Shown here one piece after another: positions 11,286-21,004 of a DNA stretch of 64,000 nucleotides. This stretch comes from Cryptomeria japonica (Eukaryota; Streptophyta; Pinopsida; Cupressales; Cupressaceae): contig NC_081412.1 of NCBI RefSeq assembly GCF_030272615.1, positions 99,695,796 through 99,759,795 of the forward strand, read 5' to 3'. Both the position numbers and the translations under genes were made by a program. Under the pieces are notes generated by a model. The model was not told the origin of the DNA. It worked only from the letters and a program-made list of their open reading frames with translations, and ran no database searches. How positions within the stretch are numbered: the first letter of the stretch is position 1; each line of letters begins with the position of its first letter.

Positions 11286-13010
11286 GATAAAAGTGGACAA
11301 GCCACTAAACTTAATTATTATTCATAAATATGTTTACATCGGGTTCAAAAAAGGCATACCGGCAGGAAAGAACCCGCAAGAAAACCTCCGGTTGTAGCCT
11401 TAAAATAAAAAAAACTAAACACTACCCTTACATCATTTGTTACATATCCAGTATGATCCCCCGAACTCCTACATCTGAAATTATACAAGGGTCCCATAGG
11501 ACTTTTACAAAAAAACTAGTCTGCTGCCAAATAAAGGGCCGAATAACAAAATTCCATCAATATATCGTGAAGGACCACCAAGGAGACAAGAAACAATAGA
11601 AATGTAGGAACTTCTGCCAATTCCACATTGAAACCAAAGAGAGCCTCCTTGAAAGATATGATACTGCCAGAAAACTCTAGCATAACAGTAGCCAAAAAAA
11701 CCTCAGAATCTGCATCCAAAAACCATACCACCAACTCCAAGATAAAAACAGTCAGATATGCAAAAACCAAGAACTAGTACTCTCCTTCGGAGGATCATGG
11801 GCTGAATCCGGAGGAGGAATAACCCTCAGTGGAAGTGCCAAACGAGCAGCATCAGTGAACAAAAAGTCCAAAGAAAGCAACGAGTGTAAGGCCTCAAAAA
11901 CCACCCAAGCTTTATCCACATACTGATCAGGAACCAGATACAACAGAAAATCCATAGAAGACTGTGTATCTTCCATGGTGTCACAAATCAACCCCATTCT
12001 TAATTCATACAATAATTGACCAAACCGACCATTAACCATGAGCTCATGGCAAGAAAGAAACCCACCATAATAAAAAGACCCCACATCAAAACGATAATCA
12101 ACCAATGCAGAAGAAACCATATCCCAATTACATACTGTTGGAAAAATGAATGTGGAAACCAAGAGGCATACCAAATCATCGTCAAGTAAAACATCATAAC
12201 AGATTGTAACAAATCAAGACAAAAGCTCAGCATAAGAAATATGAGGGTAAATTTCCAGCCAACAACACCCCAGAAGTTTCCAGAATTCAAAAGCCACGAT
12301 AGGAGAAAACAAATTAAAGACCTTACCAAGCTTGTCACCATTATCCACATTCTCATCCCCTGATACCCCAGCTTTGAGCACCACTCTGTATATACCAGAG
12401 GCTAGGGAAGACGACATCTGCAGAAAGAAGAAACTCCAGAAAAAACCACTGAACCATAAAACACAAAATGTTGCTTTTCTCACAATAAAACAAGATAACA
12501 CATGAAATTATTAATGAAAAAACTGCCATCAACTTACCATAATGACAAGAACAGATATGCAAAATATCCATTGCAAACTTCCATGGTTTGAACATTTCAC
12601 ACGGGTTAACAACCCTAAAAATTGACAAACATAACTAAAAATCAAGGAGAGGATGCCACCACCAAAACAAATGATCATCGCATAATACCAAATCTGCCAT
12701 GGCTGAAAACTCACACAGCGCGAACAACGATGCAGTACCAATCCTCAACAAATAATAATAACCCAAGATCGTACAACACATTAAAAAGTAACACACATGC
12801 CACAAAGCTATGAAGGATCGAAAACAAAAGACATTCAAACACACATGCCACCACCCTTAAAAAAATCATGATCAACCATGTCCTTGCCCTATAAATGGCA
12901 TTATATATGACAGATACATAAGTATGGTTTCTACATCAGATATAAGGCACATACAAAGTCATCCATAAAGTGAAAAAGAAGATGAACTTGACCAATCAAG
13001 GAGGGTGGGC
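11286..13010 (-). other. LINE 3' region, T/G-rich on the minus strand
   Basis: About 1.7 kb separates the RNase H region from the poly-A tail, which is long for a LINE 3' untranslated region. Overlapping open stretches exist in two or three minus-strand frames (11516-11770, 11752-12174, 12214-12501 and others). They are rich in Leu, Phe, Val and Trp, as expected from T/G-rich DNA, and I recognise no domain. I treat them as non-coding. An additional C-terminal segment of ORF2 cannot be excluded. Confidence 0.45.
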
Positions 13011-13016
13011 AGCCAA

Positions 13017-14143
13017 TCAGCCAAAAAGCAAATAACTTTGAACACCTTCCCAAACTGTCGAAGGAATTTTAGATGAATCAACCAACCGGAAATGAGCTTT
13101 ACTTTCAATGGCAAGATTTGCCAGGAAATCAACCACTCTGTTAATTTCCCTATAGCAATGACATATTAGGAAAGAATCAAAAGCATCTAATTTCTGTAAA
13201 ATTTGATTCAACAAATACTGCAACTTCTAACGATTAGATTTCTTCTTCATAACACTCTGAATAATAACCATTGAATTACCTTCAATTACTATGTTCTTGA
13301 TCTTTAGAGAAATTGCCATATCCAACCCTAAAGACAAAGCTTGAAACTCAGCAAAACTGTTAGTGTTATATCCAAGATCATGGCATTTAGCAAGAATGAG
13401 ATGTGCGTTATGATCAAAGATAGCCATCCCCACCCCTGCCTTCCCAGGGTTCCCCCAGGAGGCACCATCAAAATTAAGTTTAAAGTGACCCCAAGGCGGA
13501 GGTTTCCATTTAGCCAGTGCCCGCTTCGCAAGAGAATTATAACTCTTGGAAATTGAGCCATGAGAGGGTAAAGTCGAGAAGGCTCCCCAAACCCTAGTAA
13601 TCCTTCTATCCTAATGCGAGAAAGAATATTGACTTCCCAAGTTCTTATAGATATAAGACAAAGCAACCTCCGAAATCGAGGCTTCTATTTTATGCAGAGC
13701 CACTGATACCGAGGAAGTAACCTTCTTAAAAATCCTGTTATTCCGTTCCAACCAAATATTCCAAATGACAATAGATGGAGAGATAACCCAAAGACATGCA
13801 TAAAAAGAAGAAGCAAACATGAGAGGCCAGGAATAAAAATGAGAGGCAAGGTCCTTGCCTATAACATAAGATAAGCCCAATTTACTAAGCAGCCAATTCC
13901 AACAATCATAAGAAAAATCACAATGGAGAAATAGATGTGAGGAGGACTCCAGGTTCTTATTACAAAGAACACAAGGAAAAGCCACATTAATGCCTAATCT
14001 ATCCAACTGCATGCCTGTAAGAACTCTATCCTGGACAACCAACCAAGCAAAAAAACTAGCCTTGGGTAAACAAACTGAATGCCAGAACAGCTTATAGGGC
14101 CAATAAGAGCCAGAAGTTGTAGATAAAAGCTTATAGTGCTCAT
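13017..14143 (-). pseudogene. LINE ORF2 C-terminus: zf-RVT and RNase H-like domain
   Basis: On the minus strand, the zinc-binding region typical of plant LINE reverse transcriptases runs from about 14130 to 13800. It shows the KLFWHSVCLPKASFF and CVLCNK motifs and the later SHLFLHC motif. After a degenerate linker, an RNase H-type (RVT_3) domain follows at 13433-13020: MGMAIFDHN, a FAEFQAL helix, an IEGNSMVII strand, then YREINRVVDFLANL. It is interrupted by a frame change near 13227-13611 and stops. The reverse transcriptase domain that should precede it is absent. Confidence 0.85.
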
Positions 14144-14154
14144 GCTCGGGGATA

Positions 14155-14178
14155 GTTAGGGTTAGGGTTAGGGTTGGG
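14155..14178 (+). repeat. Short telomere-like tract, (TTAGGG)3 plus variants
   Basis: GTTAGGG, TTAGGG, TTAGGG and TTGGG follow one another directly, and degenerate gggtta words continue to about 14290. The unit is the six-base form rather than the TTTAGGG common in plants. It sits exactly at the LINE/gypsy junction. It could be simple-sequence drift. Confidence 0.6.
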
Positions 14179-14587
14179 AAAGGGGAGCATGATGTGAATG
14201 ATCATGCTAGGGCAAGATAGGGTTAGGTTAGGGAGGGAAAAGGGTTAGTGTAGCACGGGCGCTTGTGCTAGGGTAGGGTAGGATTAGGTCAAGAGGGACA
14301 AAAAGGCAGCGCCACGCGTGCGCTTGCTCTAGTTCATTCTAGGGTCCCAACTGGGGGTTTGTCAACGCATGGGTTTGTAGAATGGCGCAAGTGCCATGGG
14401 TTGGGCGCGAGCGCTGATTAAATCAGCGTGTGCACTAAGGAAGAAATGGATGAAAAATAGGCTTAGATTTTTTGTCTTGGGGTAACGTATAAGTGCATCA
14501 TGGACTAGGATAGCGATTAAGGATATGAGACGATGAATTGGATTGTTGGATGCAGGCGGATTTGGGACCATTGGCGTCAAGGGAGCA

Positions 14588-15860
14588 CTAGTTGACAACC
14601 ATGAGATTATATTGATGGTTGCGGTCAGATGAGTTAGAGATCCTAGCTGCTGCAGGGTTGCATTTTGTGGGTAGGTGGCCGAGGATTCGAGCCCACACTG
14701 CGATGATGACGACTTTAGTGGAGAGGTGGGATAGGAGGCATAACACCTTCCACCTACCTACTGACAAGGCGATGGTGACTCTACTAGATGTATGGAGGAT
14801 CTTGAAGATCCCCATTCGCATCGTCATCCTGGAGTACCGATTAGATGCAGCTAATTTTTACCTGTGGGAGGTTTGTGAGTATGAGGCCCCGTCAATGCTG
14901 GACAGGAGAAGGATGCATTTGGGTAGGGCGATGGGTATCCGTCATATTCCTTGTCTAGTACTTGTAATTTGTGGATTTTTTGAGCGGGTAGATTCTACTT
15001 GATCTTGGAGGACATGAGTTTTTGGTTGGATGGAGCAGGTGTGTTTATTACATGGTTCATGATTGCATAGAGTATGCCTAGGGAGACGCGATGTTGGCTC
15101 ATTTTACCATGATATGCATCTCATGGTGTACAAGGAGTATGCCAACTTATTTGCAAGAGTTACACTTCTTCGTATATGGGCTTGGGAGCATATAACAGTT
15201 ACATGACCACTAGGTGTATAGGATAGGCGGGCTCAATGATCATATATAGACAGGTACAGGGGCCTACTACATTATACACAGATAGGATCGATATGGTTTT
15301 GGCACCGCATTTTTGACGAGATTTTGCAGTTCACATGGCGACCATTTTTGGATAGTGAGATATGGAGGGTGGATTGGCAGCTGCATTGGGCTAGAGTGGA
15401 GATGTGGCTGTTTGGTAGGTCCGTATATATTATGGAGTATTACGCCCCTTACAGAGTAGCGAGACAGTTCGGCCTGGTCTAGGACATAGTACGAGACATA
15501 CCATTGTATCCTTGGATGACATAAGAGGAGAGGTTTTGGGGCCTGACAATGAGTCCATTGGAGGGCATGACTAGTTTCCATATGGCACCCTATTTGGTTT
15601 GGGATGAGCATCTCGGGGCAACAGAGGATCTAGGGACCACAAGAGGATACAGGACCTGGTGGGAGGGACATTTTCTAGTGCACCTTACCATTCCTGGCAT
15701 TCTAGAGGACGATGAGCTACAACTGACAATAAATGAGGGAGTCGACAGAGAGGATGATGGACCTGGTGAGAGGGTTGTGGTTGTAGCAGGTAGGGGTGCT
15801 GACATACAACAAAGGAGGGTTAGGGTAGTATGGAGGAGAGAGCCAGAGGCAGGATAGGGA
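14588..15860 (+). pseudogene. Plant mobile domain (MAIN-like / PMD) protein, antisense ORF of the gypsy element
   Basis: The first open part (14619-15002) shows the PMD core: a WDRRHNTFHLPTDKAMVTL strand and LLDVWRILKIPI, then a basic RRRMHLGRA patch. Further plus-strand frames continue the domain, broken by stops: a YKEYANLFARVTLLRIWAWEH region near 15130-15195, WRPFLDSEIWRVDWQ near 15340-15375, and the MEYYAPYRVARQFGLV region near 15432-15480. 15549-15857 is again open. PMDs are found in MAIN-family cellular proteins and in gypsy elements and MULEs (family knowledge). The context opposite a gag gene makes this an element-borne copy. Function in the element is unknown. The frame is broken in several places. 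Confidence 0.75.
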
Positions 15861-16690
15861 CATGCAGGAGCACTACCAACAGGGGAGGCAACAAAGGGAG
15901 GAGATGGTGGGGGAGAGGAGGTCGTACCTATGGACATTCTAGAGGCACAGGTACAGGGTGCAGGGTGCAGGGTTAGAGGCTAGGGGAGGAGTGTCACGGG
16001 TTGATTTTGACAGACTCTAGCAGCAAAGAGATGCCACTCGAGTGAGACTTCACTCGCTCGAGGATGAGCTACAAATAGAGAGAGCTGGGAGGCAGAGGTG
16101 GAGCGGTTGCAGCGAGAGATAACATACTTGACAGAGAGACTCCATATAGTGAGGATGGAGGTAGATGCTCTGAGAGGGGAGAGGGAGGAGTTTGAGAAGA
16201 TACTAGAGGAGGCACGATCAAGGACCGCCATTGCTGAGTTACATGATGTTCTTTGTCGACGGGATGATGAGATAGAGGAGTTGCGGGGCCGAGTACAGAG
16301 GGCGGAGGTAGATACCACACGACTGCAGGGGGAGAGGGATATGGCATGTTAGATGTTAGTCCCTGGAGGGTTTGGGCAGTTGTATTATGATATGATGCAA
16401 CAAAGAGAGAGGGTGGAGAGGGGAGGTTGGGAGATGGCCTACTATAGGGGGCTATACCAAGGAGTGGTACCTGCAGAGCAGTGAGCAACCTTGTACATTG
16501 AGAGTGCGTGATCTCATAGGACACATAGCCAACGATCGACATAGAGCCAACAGACAGGTGGATCACTGGGTTTTAGGCCACCTAGAGCAAGAGGATTCAA
16601 GGGAGAAGGTGCTGAGGAGGGGGATGGGGAGACAAGTGGAGAGAGCTAGCTCCATTTTAACTTATGTGTTATATTTCGACCCTTCAGGGT
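15861..16690 (+). pseudogene. Coiled-coil C-terminal part of the antisense PMD protein
   Basis: The plus-strand frames continue with Glu/Arg/Gln-rich heptad-like sequence. The clearest piece is the open 16098-16352, with LQREITYLTERLHIVRMEVD and repeated LxxxxxE spacing, predicted to be a coiled coil. 16498-16692 may be a last fragment. The arrangement of PMD, acidic linker and coiled coil suggests one original protein of roughly 650-700 residues starting near 14588, an inference from consecutive broken frames. The sequence then becomes AT-rich, consistent with the end of the transcription unit. Confidence 0.6.
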
Positions 16691-16699
16691 GATCATTGT

Positions 16700-17040
16700 A
16701 TTATGACAGACATATTCATCTTTTTGAGCTCATATATATATGATTTTTTGGCAACGATGATGCATGTATTTTATTATAATCGACTCTATTTATTATTTTA
16801 TGATGCGATGCATGGATGATGATTATGGATGTATTGTGCTGACCTATTTGTGATGTAGGATGGATGCTTATATATCTATGCTTATGATGCATTACTGACA
16901 TGTTTATGGATGTAGGATAGATGCATGTGCATGTGTGTATGATATGTTATGGAATGCAGGATGAGTGATTATGCGGGTGCACATGTTTTTGAGATGTTTT
17001 GATGCATATATATGTTGTATATGAGGATGATGATGTGCAA
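16700..17040. other. AT-rich spacer after the antisense ORF, no gene
   Basis: This is ATG/TGA-rich low-complexity DNA with several gatgcat words and no coding frame I can support. It leads into the degenerate tandem tract that follows. Confidence 0.5.
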
Positions 17041-17665
17041 TATAATGATAAATATGGATGCAAATGATTAATAAACAATGCAACCAAAGTGATAAATTAA
17101 CCTAAATGAGTAATAAATACAATCTAAATGGAAAATGAATGACAAATGCAATGCAATCTATATGGATAATGCAATGTAAAATGATGTAACTTGAATGAAT
17201 ACAAATAATAAATGGAATGCAATCTATATGAATGGTACAATCTAAGTGGTTAAATGGATAATGCAATCTACGTGAGTATTGAAATGAATGGATAATGCAA
17301 TCTAGACAAATAATTAAATGAATGATACCACCTAGGTGGATAATGCAATGTAAATGATTAATGCTATGCAAATGATGCGATCTAAATGAATGATGAAATG
17401 AATGAATAATGTAACGTAAATGAAAGATGGACAATGAATGAATTAATTAATGCCATGTAATATGAATGGATAATGTAACTTAAATAACGTATGTAAGATT
17501 GGTGTAGGATGCAATGCAATATAAATGCAATCTAAGTGATTAATGCTTGTGAAAATGATAATCTAAGTGAAATAGTGTAATGAAATGAATAGATAATGTA
17601 ACCTAAATGAATAATGAAATGAATGATGCTACCTAAGTGGATAATGAAATGAATGGATAATGCAG
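17040..17665 (+). repeat. Degenerate tandem tract of aatgaatggataatgcaatct-like units
   Basis: Words such as aatgaatggataatg, ataatgcaatcta, gatgaaatgaatg and acctaagtggataatg recur for about 620 bases with irregular spacing of roughly 20-40 bases. The tract is inside the gypsy element, between gag and the antisense ORF. Short minus-strand ORFs rich in His and Ile (17102-17434) come from the repeat itself and are not genes. Confidence 0.75.
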
Positions 17666-19100
17666 AATGTTTTTGTGAATATGATGATAATAGTACAATG
17701 ATCTTAGATAGAAATAGAAGAATATGGGAGGGGGGGAAACTGAAGACTCCACAAGGTTATTAGATGGATATAATTAGGATTTTATGGAATGATGGGGAGA
17801 GTTTTACACAAAAGATGTGGAGAGCCAACCTAGTTTAATATTGCCCTAGGCAACCCGCACCACTGATTATAGGAACCAAGATGCCATGATAAACCTAAGG
17901 CGTGGACTGACTCACAGTCAAATAGGAATTCCTTACACACAACTATGCAAGTGTTGAGGAACACCAATACAAAGCTGTGGGTACGTGCAAGGAAACCCTC
18001 AAACACACTGAAATCTCTTGTAAACAAGAAGGTAAGTGTTGATAAACACTAGTACCAGGTCACTAGTTCATACAAGAGAGATCCAAAACATGCCATGCCA
18101 TGAAAAATGCCCCATTATGCACCTATTGTAAACATACTTGGATATGGAAGATCCAGACAGTCGTAGATAGATGTAATCGTAGGACAAAAGATGCAAGTCA
18201 AAATGGAAATCCAAGAAATCAAACAAGTCACCCATACATGACCAACTGATGTCTCTTTCCAAGAGTAGGATTAGGATGGAGGATTATACTGCCAGGCGAG
18301 GGAAGGATTCATCCCTAAGGCAAAGGATAGGGTGGGTGGATTTGGACTAGGCAATTGACTAGATGACCTTGAAGACTAACTTGCGGACTCAAGACTGACC
18401 TCAAGACCCGATGAAGCTTACACAGAGGCACAAGCTCAGGAAACAGGAGACGAAATCTCAGTTTGATGGGACAATCTTTATTCATGATTTAGGTGAAGAC
18501 TCGTCATCATACGAGTGATTATTCTGGCGGGTGTGGAGGAACGTTGTTGTGGGCAAATTGGATAATGAGGATGATGGATATGAGGTGATGTAGCACTGAC
18601 CTGATAGACGATAGATCTAGATTATTTACCTCAGCGCTTGCATGCAGGTTTTCACCAAGGTACTTGCCCATAATGCTTAGAAGTGAACACCAGGTGTTGC
18701 TAGGTGGCAAGGTTTCCAATGAGAACTTGACATTGGGCCTCATTAATATTATCAGGAATGCGAGACTCAAGGAGGGATTGTTCCAAAAAAAATTTGTGGA
18801 TAGGGGAAGTCTTGAGGAGTTCTAGGATGGAGATCTGATCGGGGGTCTTCCCAAGCTAGGCAAGGAGGTCATATCGACAAGTGGAAGACATGGGGGGAGG
18901 GTTTGGTGGGGGAGGGGCTCCTTGGATAGTGACTCTACCTCAACGGGTGGTTACACTGCAGTCATTCTGAGAGTGGGAAGCGGAAGGTGTAGCACCTTGA
19001 ATGACTATCTTAGCAGGGTTAGGTCTGCTTTGGGAAGGGGGAGGATTAGCTCCTTGGATAGTTATGCCATTGACATGTTTGTCCGTAGGCTCAATGCGAC
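17666..19100. other. Gypsy internal region where pro/pol would be expected; no intact domain
   Basis: Minus-strand reading downstream of gag gives only broken frames. 18519-18770 (minus, 83 codons) could be a remnant of the segment preceding the Tat/Ogre protease, but the resemblance is weak and I could not find the Asp-Thr/Ser-Gly active-site motif. No reverse transcriptase YxDD or integrase motif was seen. Confidence 0.4.
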
Positions 19101-19103
19101 CCA

Positions 19104-21004
19104 CTAAAAAGTCAAAGCCATTATATGATTGGTGTAATCATAGTTCACAACATTAGATAATGAGCCTTTACCTTTATCATGTTTTGGGAAGGGTTCTTGG
19201 TATATTTTGAGTTTGTGATTGTTGTTACCAGGTTTTGAATTTGCTACCTCAATCTCACCTCTATCAATGAGATCTTGTATGTATATTTTAAGCTTCATAC
19301 ACTTTCGTATATCATGCCCATTGATACGATGATACTCACAATACTCATTCTCATTATACCACTTAGGTTTGGGTTGATTGGGGTCAAACGAGCGAGTTAT
19401 CGGAAAGACCACTGTGCCTTCTTGGACAAGCTTTTGAAACACAACTTCAATGGACTCGACAAGATGAGTGAACTCTCTTGGAGTCTTGTTATTGGATTGA
19501 GGTGGTCACCCCTGGACTAAAACATTGTTATAAGGCTTTTGAGATTGATTTTGATTGTTGAATTGGTGATTGGTGGTGGTGGGTTTGGAGGAGTGGCCAC
19601 GGTCTAGACCCGTTTTGCATCAGTCACACCATCATTGACAATGTTCTTATTTTTGGACCAAAATTTTAGTTTATCATTATGGTAAGAGGAAGAATTTTGA
19701 CTTGATTTTTGGTAATGTTTTAAGGTTCCTTCCTCTAATAAGACATGTTTAAGAGCTAGGCCCTTATCAGTCAATTTTTGGAAAGATTTTATACATTGAG
19801 ATGTTAAAGGTATTGATAGTTCAAGCACCAGATTATTTTGAAATAATTCAATTTGGTGTTGTTCTGGCATGTCCCACTAGAATTTCTTGATAATATGTCG
19901 CCATCTTGGTAAGAAGTTAGCAAAAGTCTCTCCAGGCCTTTGTTTCGTGTTACAAAGGTTCATCATGGAAACATCATTGGCAATGTTGTAGGCATAGTGA
20001 GCCACGAACTTTTCTGCTAAGTCCGAGGAGGAGGTAATAGAACCTCGAGGTAAGGACAAGAACCATACAAGAGCATCTCCCATGAGACTCTTAGGGAAGA
20101 GACTTCGAAGGTATAAGTCACTATAGGAGACTTCTTGATATAAGATGTGAAACTCATGAACATGGTCTTTGGGGTCCTCTTTGCCTTCATACCTCGTGAA
20201 CTTAGGCATCTCGAACCCTGGTGGGTATGGTGCAACTGATATAGACTAGTCATAAGGACAAGGACATAATTCCTCAAACGAGTAAGGTTTTCTTTTGTTA
20301 GTCCCTTCTTTCATGTCTTTGATAATGTTTTTCATGTCTTGGATTTCTTTGATGAGGTCTTGTTGTGTATTTTGGACATGATGGATTGTGTTTAACCCTA
20401 GAATCGGATGAGTCATGGAGGGTGGACCACCACCACTAATGTATTGATATGATGAGGAAGTGGGGATGTGAGATGTGATGACCGATGTCACAGGGCCTTG
20501 AGTGACTATTGGTTGCGACCTACAAATTGTTGTGACTAGAGGAAGTGAAGCTCGAATGAAGTTAGTGACACTGTTGAGAGGAATGGAGGATTGTGGAATA
20601 GAAATATATGGACAAGTAGAAGAAGATGGCATAGAAGCATGTTGGAGAATAGACAAGATCGGATTTGATATTGGCATAGATGATAAGAAGGAAGAAGGTG
20701 AGATGGAGACCATAGGGAAAGATGCCGTAGTCACTATTGATTAGGGTTGGATGATGGGTGAGGACACACTTGATTGAGATTGAAGAACAAGTGTGATGAT
20801 ATGAGTAGGAGCAAGGTCTCCTTGTGGTTGTTGACCAAGAATGGATCTATCACAATCAGGGGGGGGAAGGTGAGCTTCATTTTCAAGGAGAGTCTTTAAA
20901 AGAGCACTAGGATTATGTCGGATAAATTTCTCCAACATTTCTTGATTATAAGAGTCTTCTAAGAATGTTTGCACTTCTAGAGAGAGTTCATCTTGATCAA
21001 CCAT
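19104..21004 (-). pseudogene. Ty3/gypsy gag with zinc-knuckle-like C-terminus, broken by stops
   Basis: One frame runs from 21004 to 19604 with only three in-frame stops (20741, 20246, 19877), then shifts to the frame open at 19442-19104. The N-terminal part is Ser/Pro-rich and ends in a basic helix (about 20400-20300). The gag capsid domain follows at about 20209-19880, with FTRYEGKEDPKDHVHEF, GDALVWFLSLPRGSI, FVAHY and RPGETFANFLPRW. The tail at 19380-19300 has the knuckle-like CEYHRINGHDIRKC pattern (C-X2-H-X3-GH-X4-C) seen in gag proteins of Tat/Athila-type elements. Gag packages element RNA in virus-like particles. All the breaks mean this copy is dead. Confidence 0.85.

Larger units (their letters stand above)
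11273..14150 (-). mobile_element. 5'-truncated LINE (non-LTR retrotransposon)
   Basis: The poly-T at 11273-11285 is the minus-strand poly-A tail. Going up from it there is a T/G-rich 3' region, an RNase H domain (about 13017-13433) and a reverse-transcriptase zinc-binding region (13611-14143). The element stops there, losing the reverse transcriptase, endonuclease and ORF1. Such 5' truncation is typical of target-primed reverse transcription. I found no convincing target-site duplication at 14150, where the next element abuts directly, so the original 5' junction may have been lost. Confidence 0.85.

Noticed and set aside
12000-12844. Several overlapping minus-strand ORFs that look like membrane proteins.
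   Set aside because: Open in more than one frame at once, with hydrophobicity explained by T/G-rich DNA of a LINE 3' region.
15590-16566. Minus-strand ORFs of 112-165 codons rich in Ser/Pro.
   Set aside because: They are shadows of the plus-strand PMD/coiled-coil frames, which have recognisable domain motifs.
16704-16722. catattcatcttttt here matches the bases just before the LINE poly-T at 11264-11278 and could be its far target-site duplication.
   Set aside because: The LINE homology ends near 14150, the PMD ORF lies between, and the sequence after the match does not continue like the uninterrupted duplicate copies (9700, 34350).
17102-17434. His/Ile-rich 110-codon minus ORF.
   Set aside because: Encoded by the degenerate tandem tract; composition reflects the repeat.
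20502-20744. Plus-strand ORF of 80 codons.
   Set aside because: Antisense to the recognisable gag N-terminal region.
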